NCBI RefSeq assembly: GCF_023534745.1
Contig: NZ_JAMHJQ010000023.1
Location: 1 to 64,000, forward strand
Origin: Streptomyces sp. 35G-GA-8
GTDB lineage: Bacteria > Actinomycetota > Actinomycetes > Streptomycetales > Streptomycetaceae
Direction of reading: 5' to 3'
DNA length: 64,000 bases
Made by a program: the position numbers and the translations under genes. Each line of letters begins with the position of its first letter. The stretch's first letter is position 1. The notes beneath the pieces are model-generated. The model searched no databases, was not told the origin of the DNA, and saw only the letters and a list, made by a program, of their open reading frames with translations. Below, one piece after another: positions 37,141 through 44,441 of this stretch.

Positions 37141-37537
37141 GGTCGGTACAGCAGTACGCGGCGGTAGTAGGTGCGGTGCAGGAAATCCCACAGCGTAGGG
37201 CGGGCCGGAGCGGATTCGCGGGCATCGGCGAACGGCTTCGGGTGGAGCGCGAGACCTCGGCCACCATCCGCCGGAGGCGCAGGACGCGCCGCACTGCACG
37301 ATTCGCTTCGTCACCCCAGGGGTGCCGTTCACAAGCGACCCGCTCCCGGTGTCCGGATCGGGCGCGGCCGAGTGGTACAGGACCACGGCGCACGCGGCCT
37401 GCGTACGGGCGGAGCTGCGGTATGAGGCGGTTGTGGGCGGTCTTCCTCGGCGGGGCGTGAGCCGGGCGCCCGGGGAAGAAACGGCGGCTGAGCGTAGTTG
37501 ATCTCCTGTCGTTGCACTATGCGGAGAAGGAGCAGTC
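37141..37537. other. region upstream of the SDR, no gene called
   Basis: A plus-strand frame ending at about 37500 contains VTPGVPFTSDPLPVSGSGAA and AEWYRTTAHAACVRAELRYE, which looks protein-like, but it has no start signals and no recognised family; possibly a C-terminal remnant. GAAGGAG of the SDR gene lies at the right end. Confidence 0.4.
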
Positions 37538-38182
37538 ATGGCGGGAGCGTTAATCATTGGGACCGGGCCGGGGATCGGGCAGGCGGTGGCCCGGCGGTTC
37601 GCCCGGGAGGGGCTGCCGGTCGCCCTGATCGCGCGGACGAAGGAAACAGTGACGGCGGCGGCCGAGTTCATCGGCTCCCTGGGTGTGAGGGCGGTGCCCC
37701 TCACCGCCGACGCCGCCGACGAGACTGCCCTGCGTGCAGCCCTCGACACCGCGGCCGGTGAACTCGGCGAACCTGACATCGTGGTCTACAACGCGGCCGT
37801 CATCCGGCCCGACACCGTTGGCGAACTCCCGCTCCGCGACCACTTGGACACCTACGCGGTCAACGTCCTCGGCGCCCTCACCGCCGCCGCACACACCCTG
37901 CCAGGGATGGCACGGCGCGGACGGGGAACCTTCATCGTCACCGGCGGGATGCCCGAGATGAAGTCGCAGTACGTGAGTCTGTCGCTGGGCAAAGCCGGGG
38001 TGCGGGCTCTGGTCGAACTGCTTGACGCGGAGTACGGGCCGTCGGGTGTGCACGTCGCCACGGTCACCGTCGGCGGAGTGGTCGCGCCCGGGACGGCGTA
38101 CGACCCCGACGACATCGCCGAGCACTACTGGCGTCTGCACACCCAGCCACGTGGGCAGTGGGAGCGTGAACTCCTCCACTGA
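37538..38182 (+). CDS. atypical SDR-family protein lacking the catalytic Tyr
   Basis: 214 residues, ATG with GAAGGAG upstream. Rossmann start ALIIGTGPGIGQAVARRF and NAA (VVYNAAVIRPD) are SDR-like. At the active site, however, the sequence is SQYVSLSLGKAGVRAL: the Lys is present but four residues before it there is Leu, not Tyr, so the YxxxK motif is broken; a Tyr is three residues too early. It is short for an SDR (no C-terminal cap). It may be catalytically inactive or use another residue, and could act as an NAD(P)-binding regulator. It is enclosed by inverted repeats inside prophage DNA, so probably cargo. Confidence 0.8.
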   Translation: MAGALIIGTGPGIGQAVARRFAREGLPVALIARTKETVTAAAEFIGSLGVRAVPLTADAADETALRAALDTAAGELGEPDIVVYNAAVIRPDTVGELPLRDHLDTYAVNVLGALTAAAHTLPGMARRGRGTFIVTGGMPEMKSQYVSLSLGKAGVRALVELLDAEYGPSGVHVATVTVGGVVAPGTAYDPDDIAEHYWRLHTQPRGQWERELLH

Positions 38183-38576
38183 GCGAACCTTGGGCCGTCG
38201 GTCGCGTGGGGTCGGCGGCTCTCACCCCGGCCACGCGCATGCCTACAACTCGCTGTAGGCGTGCGCGTGTACGAGCCGACGTCCCAGCCCACCTCATTCT
38301 TGAAGCCGCCGAACGGCGCCTCCAGTTTGCGGCCGACGGTGTTCACGTCGGCGCCGGCCGCTCACAGCCGACGCGGCTGCCGAAGGATACCCACCAGGCG
38401 CTCGGCAGCGCCCGTCTCGCGGTCGCACCGCGCGGCGAACGCCTCCGCAGTCCGCTCGTCGACCCCGCGGGTGCGGCCTCGGCCAACCGTGGGAAGAGGC
38501 AGGCGCTTGCCGCCGCCGCTTCCCCAAAGACCAGACCTCAGCGGCTACTCAACCTTCGCCGAGAAAACCTGGCGAT
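38183..38576. other. gap downstream of the SDR gene, no gene
   Basis: No supported coding region. The right end has a partial duplicate of the terminal repeat (CTCAACCTTCG occurs twice within 60 bases). Confidence 0.4.
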
Positions 38577-38622
38577 CACCAAACTTCGCTGACAATGCTC
38601 AACCTTCGTCGCGGCAGATCAG
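38577..38622. repeat. right inverted repeat of a ~1.5-kb unit
   Basis: Inverted partner of 37095-37140; about 80 percent matching by eye over 45 bases. The DUF6233-like gene starts directly to its right. Confidence 0.5.
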
Positions 38623-38625
38623 TGG

Positions 38626-38982
38626 GTGAATATGGCGTGGTGTGTCGGCAGCCCTAGAATCGAACGTATACCCGATGAACCATTGCCGCGTCTCGCGGCG
38701 CTCCGCTTCCTGGAGCGCGTCCAGCTCCGGGACCTGGAGCGCACGCGACACTGGATTGCCGCAGAGGAAGGACGGGCAGCCGAGACCGCCACCACCCAAC
38801 CGCAGCCACCACCTCCGGAGTGGGTCGTGGACCGGAAGATCGTCCACTCCGGAGACTGCTGGGCAGCGGACAAGCGATCCCAGGCGATCACTCGGAAACA
38901 GGCCATCGAGGCCCTGACCCAGCACCAGAAGCAGCCGTGCGACGTCTGCCGGCCGGACACTTCCCTCAGCGTGCTCGACTGA
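38626..38982 (+). CDS. DUF6233-like Streptomyces protein, probably 5'-truncated
   Basis: 118 residues from a GTG. RIERIPDEPLPRLAALRFLE, RTRHWIAAEE, PPPPEWVV, then GDCWAADKRSQAITRKQAIE and CDVCRPDTSLSVLD. This matches the C-terminal layout of the DUF6233 family as I recall it: a helical part, a Pro-rich linker and a small Cys-containing domain. The usual N-terminal lead is missing and the gene begins at the inverted repeat, so it may be cut. Function unknown. Confidence 0.65.
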   Translation: MNMAWCVGSPRIERIPDEPLPRLAALRFLERVQLRDLERTRHWIAAEEGRAAETATTQPQPPPPEWVVDRKIVHSGDCWAADKRSQAITRKQAIEALTQHQKQPCDVCRPDTSLSVLD

Positions 38983-39007
38983 TCGGCCACGCGCGTATGA
39001 CGAAAAC

Positions 39008-39043
39008 GCCCCTGTCCGGCCCTTCGAAGGGCCGGACAGGGGC
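39008..39043. terminator. 36-bp perfect palindrome, terminator copy b
   Basis: Left arm 39008-39025 and right arm 39026-39043 are exact reverse complements (core GGCCCTTCGAAGGGCC). It lies between the convergent DUF6233-like gene and phage remnant b. Confidence 0.82.
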
Positions 39044-39057
39044 ACGACGTTTGCAAG

Positions 39058-39144
39058 TCAGCGGTAGAGGGCGATCACCACGGCGACCACGGCCGCGAGC
39101 GCAATGATCGTGGGCAGGAGTCCTGGCCTTCTGCTGCCATCACC
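39058..39144 (-). pseudogene. XhlA-like phage gene, 3' remnant b
   Basis: The last ~24 codons read RRPGLLPTIIALAAVVAVVI then ALYR-stop, the membrane segment that ends the intact XhlA-like gene at 39812 (RWPLPTVAALASVAG...IALYR). The upstream coiled-coil part is gone. A perfect hairpin follows, as in the other two copies. Confidence 0.65.
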
Positions 39145-39160
39145 GGGACACCACCCGGAC

Positions 39161-39643
39161 CTACGTGTAGCCAATCCATCTCAAGATCGGCGCATCAGTG
39201 TATTCCCGGACGGTGTGGAGGTAGTAGCTGTCGTTGGTGAGGAAGTTGCCGTTCTGGTTCTGGAGGCGCTTGTCGTCGGCAGTCCAGAACTGTCCGGAGC
39301 GGTTTCCGCAGGGGGCCAACCAGACGGCGTTCAGCTCTGTCTTATCGTCCGTGGTTAGGCAGGCGCCGGTGGCGACATTCACCAGTCGCTTCATCGTGTG
39401 GCCTTGCCAGCTATTCGACTCCGAGCCCCAGTACCACCTTTGTTGATTATTTCTGGGGTTGCAGTCAAACGTCGTGACTTTGTCTCCGTTCGTCATTGCG
39501 GAGAGGCACATGGAGGTGTGTCCGGACGCATAGGACCAGTGGGTGGCTGCGGACGCGGGGGTCAGGGCACCCGAGGCGGCGAGCATGAGGGCGCTAAGCC
39601 CCAAGGGCACGGCAAATCTGAGCTTGCCTCTCAAAGATTTCAT
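39161..39643 (-). CDS. secreted ricin-type beta-trefoil lectin-like protein
   Basis: 160 residues from ATG 39643. Signal peptide RFAVPLGLSALMLAASGALT ending ASA-AT. The mature 120 residues show beta-trefoil traits: SMCLSAMTNGDKVTTFDCNP, NNQQRWYWGS, VATGACLTTDD, WLAPCGNRSGQFWTAD, with paired Cys and QxW-like motifs. It probably binds carbohydrate outside the cell. Codon usage is less GC-biased than its neighbours (AAT, ACT, TCA frequent), pointing to recent transfer, and it sits between two copies of a phage gene end, so it looks like prophage cargo. Confidence 0.78.
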   Translation of the reverse strand: MKSLRGKLRFAVPLGLSALMLAASGALTPASAATHWSYASGHTSMCLSAMTNGDKVTTFDCNPRNNQQRWYWGSESNSWQGHTMKRLVNVATGACLTTDDKTELNAVWLAPCGNRSGQFWTADDKRLQNQNGNFLTNDSYYLHTVREYTDAPILRWIGYT

Positions 39644-39762
39644 GACTGAAACAATCACACGCCTGCGCCGTGGGGGCGTTGATGCTGCGTCTGCACTCCT
39701 TGACGATGCGTCTACACCTGCGTTCGGGGTCGCACCCCCGACTTCCGTATCAACATGCGAAA

Positions 39763-39801
39763 CCGCGCCCCTCCATCAGTCGGTCGGATGGAGGGGCGCG
39801 G
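39763..39801. terminator. phage-type terminator hairpin, copy c
   Basis: Arms CCGCGCCCCTCCAT (39763-39776) and its exact complement at 39788-39801, directly after the stop of the XhlA-like gene on the minus strand. Confidence 0.8.
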
Positions 39802-39811
39802 TACGTGCGAG

Positions 39812-40075
39812 TCAACGGTAGAGGGCGATCAGGCCGGACGCCGTACCGGCCACACTCGCGAGAGCGGCGACAGTAGGCAGGGGCCATCGGGCACGCTCCA
39901 GCGTGCGGAGACGGGACTCGTGGTCGGCGACATCGCCGCGGATGTCGGCGGTCTCCCGCAGGACTTCATCGAGCTTGATTTCGATGCGGTCGACGGCGCG
40001 CCCCAGCTTCTGTACCTCCTGGTAGGTCTGGGTGGAGCTGATGTAGACGCCTGGGTCGGCCGGTGGGGTGGTCAC
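39812..40075 (-). CDS. XhlA-like phage lysis-associated protein
   Basis: 87 residues from GTG, whose TGA overlaps with the end of the holin gene (GTGA). A coiled coil (YQEVQKLGRAVDRIEIKLDE, ADHESRLRTLERA) is followed by one C-terminal membrane segment (PTVAALASVAGTASGLIAL). This is the layout of haemolysin XhlA-like proteins that partner holins in phage lysis cassettes. Intact here; two broken copies of its end lie downstream. Confidence 0.75.
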   Translation of the reverse strand: MTTPPADPGVYISSTQTYQEVQKLGRAVDRIEIKLDEVLRETADIRGDVADHESRLRTLERARWPLPTVAALASVAGTASGLIALYR

Positions 40076-40302
40076 CGGCGGTCCCGTACGGTCTCGGTCA
40101 GGCCCGGGCCCTCGGTTCCGCCGGAGGTGGCTATGCCGGTGAGGACCGCCAGGAGCGCGGCGCCCGCGGCGAGGGACAGACCGTCACCCCAGTCCGCGTG
40201 GACCACGCCGACTGTGTCGAGTCCGAGCGTCGCGACCAGGGTCTGCGCGGCGGTGCGAACGGCCCGCTCGCTGGTGGCCTTCCGGAATGCCTTGGTGAAC
40301 AC
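40072..40302 (-). CDS. r1t-type phage holin
   Basis: 76 residues from the GTG at 40302, preferred because GAGGAA lies six bases upstream; an ATG at 40317 overlapping the lysin stop is the alternative. MFTKAFRKATSERAVRTAAQ and DWGDGLSLAAGAALLAVLTG match the r1t-like holin family (N-terminal basic helix, then two membrane segments). Holins form pores that release endolysin at the end of the phage cycle. Coupled to the XhlA-like gene and next to the lysin gene. Confidence 0.85.
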   Translation of the reverse strand: MFTKAFRKATSERAVRTAAQTLVATLGLDTVGVVHADWGDGLSLAAGAALLAVLTGIATSGGTEGPGLTETVRDRR

Positions 40303-40316
40303 GGAGCTTCCTCTCA

Positions 40317-40738
40317 TCAGGAGTTGGGGACTCTGAGGCGGTCCAGGAGGTCTTGCCGGGGATGCCGTCGGCGGCGCTCCCCGAGTAGCCGAGCTTGCGT
40401 TGCCAGGCCGCGTACGAGGCGCGGTCGGCCTCGGTCCACTCCGGGCCGGGTCCGACCGTGTAGCGGCCACAGCCCTCGGCCACCAGTCGCTTGCCCATGG
40501 CCGTGATGACGGTGCTGCGGCGGCCCGCCCGGAAGAACGCGGCCCCGGGGAAGGGCTCGTTGCTCTTCGCCGGAGGCTTCGGGGCGGGCTTGGCCGGGGG
40601 CTTGGGCTGCGCTTCGGCCAGGCGCTCGCCGATCCGGGCACACATCGACTCCATCGTGAAGCCGCGCGGATCGACCTTCCCCGGCTGCCACTCGCCCAGC
40701 GCGGCGAGCAGCCGATCAGCGGTCAGCGGCGTGGCCAT
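40317..40738 (-). pseudogene. phage endolysin, internally deleted and frameshifted
   Basis: The gene starts MATPLTADRLLAALG with a good ribosome binding site, then jumps to EWQPGKVDPRGFTMESM, which in related actinophage amidases comes at the end of the catalytic domain; the ~130 catalytic residues appear to be missing in frame. A Pro/Lys linker and a C-terminal peptidoglycan-binding domain (YAAWQRKLGYSGSAADGIPG) follow. At the end a missing G turns W-DRLRVPNS-stop (ending 40317) into a run-on frame that overlaps the holin. It cannot be an active lysin. The internal deletion is inferred from memory of the family. Confidence 0.72.
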
Positions 40739-40739
40739 G

Positions 40740-40962
40740 TCAGTCCTCCGGTCGGTCGTGCCGCGCGACGGCGGCGTTGGCGTTCATGACCGCCTCGTCG
40801 ATGTGCGTGATCGCGCGGCTCAGCTCGGGCGAGGACCGGCACAGCTCTGCGAGCAGCTGGGCCAGGACGAGGCCGCCGGTGCGGATCTGCTCGTATCGCT
40901 CGGCCTGGCCGGGCTGCGGGGGGGTAGGTGAAGCGGTTCTCAAGGTCGAGGTCACACGACAT
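40740..40962 (-). pseudogene. Acb2/Tad1-hairpin-like anti-defence protein with a C7 frameshift
   Basis: From ATG 40962 (GGAGG six bases upstream) the frame reads MSCDLDLENRFTYPP, the family N-terminus, then goes out of frame at a run of seven C (40917-40923). The remainder is intact in the next frame: QPGQAERYEQIR, LLAELCRSSPELSRAITHID, EAVMNANAAVARHD. A C8 run would restore one protein of about 75 residues. The family (phage Acb2) binds cyclic di- and trinucleotides and blocks CBASS and Thoeris immunity. A GTG at 40955 could express the shifted part without ENRFTY. Natural decay, slippage or a sequencing error are all possible. Confidence 0.75.
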
Positions 40963-40984
40963 GCGGTCCTCCGGAAATGACGAG

Positions 40985-41010
40985 AGCCCCGGCCGAAGCG
41001 ACGCGGGGCT
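40985..41010. terminator. hairpin upstream of the lysis genes
   Basis: Arms AGCCCCG (40985-40991) and CGGGGCT (41004-41010). It sits between the 41029 gene and the Acb2-like gene and could separate two phage transcripts. Confidence 0.5.
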
Positions 41011-41028
41011 GGTTGTGCGGTGGATCGA

Positions 41029-41235
41029 TTAGGCGTCGGACTCGGTGATCTCGTACTTCCAGGCCACTACAGCGCCGACGTTCGGTTGGGCCTCGAAGTA
41101 CGCCTTCATCGCGTTGACGATGTCCTCCGTTGACGGCAGGGAATACGGCCTTGAGATGCGCATCTCGACGAACGCCACCTGTTCCGGGTCATCGGTGTGC
41201 TCTGCCCTGACGAGGTAATGCGGGTACTCCTGCAT
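41029..41235 (-). CDS. small phage hypothetical protein
   Basis: 68 residues, ATG with GGAGG upstream. HYLVRAEHTDDPEQVAFVEM, STEDIVNAMKAYFEAQPNVG, AVVAWKYEITESDA: a compact alpha/beta protein rich in acidic residues. No family recognised. Confidence 0.62.
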   Translation of the reverse strand: MQEYPHYLVRAEHTDDPEQVAFVEMRISRPYSLPSTEDIVNAMKAYFEAQPNVGAVVAWKYEITESDA

Positions 41236-41393
41236 GGTGACCTCCGCGGGTCAGCTAGTGATGAACGGCAAATCGTATCGGCCATGTGCTCGAATCCCTG
41301 GTCGTTCAAGGGGTCTTCTCCCAGGGCTTCGGCAAAGTCGCGTGATGCCCATTTTGTGATCACGAGGCCAACCAGCGGAGTGCCCAGGAACGG

Positions 41394-41789
41394 CTAGTCT
41401 TCGGTTGGTGCCGCGCGATCGAGCCAGACTGCGCCGAGGTCTGTCAGATGCCACCGGGGGCCGGTTCCCTGTGGCTCGGTGTCGTCTTCCTGAATCAGGT
41501 GCTGATCTGCGAGGCGACGCAGGTCGGCGAGGATGCCGGTCTGGATGCGGGCGCCACGTCTTCCAAGTTCCAGGTCGATTGACCGCGTATCCCAGCGGCC
41601 GGCCCCATCGCGGACGACTTCCAGGATTGAACGGGTCGGGATACCGTTCACCCCTGTCACCCTAGGCTGCTGGGCTTGGATGCAGGGAGGTAACTTCGGA
41701 ACCTCGGACAGTCGCTCCAGCAGGCTGGGGAGTTCCTGCGGTGTGAGCTCGCAATGCTCGTGGAGTGGGCCAAGCTGGCACACCGTCAC
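41394..41789 (-). CDS. hypothetical protein with winged-helix-like C-terminus
   Basis: 131 residues. ELTPQELPSLLERLSEVPKL, then IPTRSILEVVRDGAGRWDTR, LELGRRGARIQTGILADLRR, LADQHLIQED and WHLTDLGAVWLDRA. The central part has the helix pattern of a small winged helix (helix, LADLRRLADQHLI recognition helix, strand), so DNA binding is possible. Start uncertain. Function unknown. Confidence 0.5.
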   Translation of the reverse strand: MTVCQLGPLHEHCELTPQELPSLLERLSEVPKLPPCIQAQQPRVTGVNGIPTRSILEVVRDGAGRWDTRSIDLELGRRGARIQTGILADLRRLADQHLIQEDDTEPQGTGPRWHLTDLGAVWLDRAAPTED

Positions 41790-41885
41790 GAGCCAAACGA
41801 CCTACGCCGAGCTCCATTTCGGCGCGTACCGCGCGCATGGCGACACCCCGCCGAATGTCCACGGCATGATTTCCCGTCAGGTGGT

Positions 41886-42758
41886 TCACGGGAAAAGACC
41901 GACGAGCCGGGTCAACTCCGCACGAAAGCGCTTCAACTCTGCGGATGTGTTCTTGGATCCTTCAACGAGCTCCCGCGCTTTGCGCTCCTGCTCCCTAAGG
42001 CAGGCCAAGGTGGCGACGGAGTACTCTCCGCCGTTCTTCATCGCTTGCTCTGCAGACTGGAGCACAGCCTCGCTGCTGGAGGGGTCCATGTAGGTCATCT
42101 CCGGGATCTCGATGCGGGTCTTGTCATCGAGGTGGAGGGTGATAGTGAACGTGTAGACCTGGGGCAGACTACCGCTGGAGACCGATTCCGGTCCGACCGT
42201 GAAGGCCACCCGTTCCTGCTCGTGGGGCGGAAGGGTGTATTTCATCTTGCGAACCTGCTTGAAGGGCGCCTTCGCCTCCCTAGGCACTTTGACGTCGTAC
42301 CGAGCTTTCACCTCGGTGCCCCCTGCCCCGTAAGGACACCCCACCTCGGTGACCGAACTGAAGCGGAACTCCGCTTGAGACACCAGGGCGGGGTTGTCGC
42401 CGCTGTTTCTGAGAATCACTGTGACCAGCGACGCCTTCCAGTCCTTCATCACCCCCGAGTCGATGCTATCTCCAGTGACATCCTCGCCAACTGTCCAGTC
42501 CGCCTGAATCTCCTCCTCCCTCTCAAGATCGAAATCCACCAGCTCCCCCCCCGGCACGGGATCGGGCTTGGGCTTTGGCTGAGAGTCCGGACGCAGCAGG
42601 AACACCAGCCCCAGGATTCCAGCGAAAATGCCCACCGCGCCGCCGACAACCGCGATTACCACTTGAGAACGCTGTAAGAAGGGACGTTCGCCTCCGGGTA
42701 AGCCGTCTGCTCCAGCAGGCGAGCCGGGACCCCGTGAACTGTTCTGATTGCCCGTCAT
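41886..42758 (-). CDS. membrane-anchored hypothetical protein
   Basis: 290 residues; ATG 42758 with GGAG five bases upstream. A disordered Gly/Pro head is followed by one membrane segment (VVIAVVGGAVGIFAGILGLV) and an external part with beta-rich sequence (WKASLVTVILRNSGDNPALV, AEFRFSSVTEVGCPYG, HEQERVAFTVGPESV) and a C-terminal helical hairpin (ALLQ-like ACLREQERKARELVE). Lower GC-bias in codons than the chromosomal genes. No family recognised; accessory or phage origin likely. Confidence 0.62.
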   Translation of the reverse strand: MTGNQNSSRGPGSPAGADGLPGGERPFLQRSQVVIAVVGGAVGIFAGILGLVFLLRPDSQPKPKPDPVPGGELVDFDLEREEEIQADWTVGEDVTGDSIDSGVMKDWKASLVTVILRNSGDNPALVSQAEFRFSSVTEVGCPYGAGGTEVKARYDVKVPREAKAPFKQVRKMKYTLPPHEQERVAFTVGPESVSSGSLPQVYTFTITLHLDDKTRIEIPEMTYMDPSSSEAVLQSAEQAMKNGGEYSVATLACLREQERKARELVEGSKNTSAELKRFRAELTRLVGLFP

Positions 42759-42888
42759 AACAACTCCATCCCCAGGAGCGCCTGCCACCGAACCCGCCTA
42801 CCCCGAGAGCGCGACATCCCGTGCATTCTCCAGAGGTCCGCTGAGTTCCTTCACCAGGATGGCGCGGGGCGGTGGTGAGTGGATCGGG

Positions 42889-44441
42889 TCAGAAGCGCCG
42901 GATCAGGCGCAAGGTCGTGGCGTAGGTGCCGGAGCCGTCCAGGGTGGACGGGCCGCCGAGGTCGCCGAACGTCGGGCCCTGCGGGGTCCTTCGCGGGTTG
43001 ATGAACCGTGGATGCCCGCCGCTGTCGATGCCGAGGTAGATCCCGTTGTGGTCGACCTGGCCGGGTACGGGGTCGGAGGTGTCGGCGTCGAAGTGCGGGA
43101 CGTCACCGATCTGCATGCCCGTCAGCGGCGGGGCGGCGTCTGCGGCCTGGGCGACGATGATGCCTGGCCCCGAAGGGCCGATGTCCTTCGTCATCCGGGG
43201 CAGCACCGTGCCGTCGATGTCGTCCACGCGCACCATGGGGATGCCCATGTGGTGGCCGTAGACCATCCGCACATACCCGGAGCAGTCCATACAGCCGGCC
43301 TCGCCAGCCCCTGCGGACTGCGTCTCACCGTTGGGGAATGCCCAGGCGAGGCCCATGTAGTCGTGGAAGTCGGCGCCCTCGACCGGCACGCCCGCGCTGT
43401 CGGGCGGGCCGTACCGGGACTGCCCGGCGATCTGCGCGCCATCCAGCGCGGGGCTGGTGACGGCCGGGGCTCCGGTGGCATACATCATCGCGTAGGCGAG
43501 GACGTCGGGGCGGGTGTCGACAGCCCAGGCCCGGACCTGGGTGGCGAGGGACGGCGTCCACTCCCCGGTGAACGGCCGGTGCAGGGTGCGTACCCAGGTG
43601 GTGTGCGTGACCGTTGGCGGGGTCGGCCAGACCCCCGAGTACAGCTGGAAATCGTGCACGCGGACGGTGAAGGGCGTCGCGGTCGACCCGGACGCGGCCA
43701 GGGCCAGGACGCCGATCCGTCCCGCGCCCAGCGTGGCGTCTACCACCTCGTGTACCCAGGTCGTCGGCTCGCTGGTGCCGTTCTTCCAGGCCCGGCAGCG
43801 CAGTGTCGTGCCCTTTCGCTGGGCGCGGATGTGCCACACGTCTCCGACGGCGTAGCCGCTGCCCACGGTGGTGAGGGCACCGATGGCCGTGTTGGTCTCG
43901 GAAGCCTCCCGCTCCAGGGCGAGTTGCACGGTCCCTGAGGGGAGCACGGACAGCCGCGCCCGGTACTGGCTTGTCGTCGCGGTGTAGGCGAAGCTGAGGC
44001 CGATGCTGGGACGCGTTGCCGGTGGGCATGACGTCCAGTGCCCAGGACAGCCGGGCGTCCAGGTCGGTGAGGGTGTCGACGAGGCTGGCGTGGCGGGGGG
44101 GCTCCGGCGGCCGTTATGGGGATGATGCTGTGCCGCCGGACACGGAGTAGTCGCCGTCGCCCCCGGTGGACCAGTTCCCGCCTCCGCCCGAGGTACCCCA
44201 TCCGCTGATCGTCGTCCGGTCGAACCCGTCAGTGAAGGGCCGCTTGTTCTCAGCGAATGTCCTGCTCGCCCCGCGTACCGTCACGTTGCGGGCTCCGACG
44301 GTGAGGGTGGCGAGGACGCCAGCCGCATCGGAGACGCGCAGCAGGTGGAGCGGGCCGGGGAGAGGTTTGGGTGGTGAGCGGTCGGGGCGCCTGCTGGTAG
44401 GGCAGACGGTCGTTCAACACGGTGAGCACAGCCACGGTCAC
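42889..44441 (-). pseudogene. phage tail/fibre protein with C-terminal NlpC/P60-like domain, multiply frameshifted
   Basis: Starts at GTG 44441 overlapping the tail-spike stop (GTGA): VLTVLNDRLPYQQAPRPLTT. A shift near 44368 leads to PLPGPLHLLRVSDAAGVLAT, FTDGFDRTTISGWGTSGGGG and a stop. Further shifts pass through LTDLDARLSWALD into SIGLSFAYTATTSQYRARLS. The last 352 codons are open: a laminin-G-like part, then GEAGCMDCSGYVRMVYGHHM, FDADTSD, DHNGIYLGIDSGGHPRFIN, a Cys-His peptidase of the NlpC/P60 kind (Cys in DCSG, His in DHNG). Reassembled it would be about 510 residues. At least three lesions make it inactive as a whole. Confidence 0.72.
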
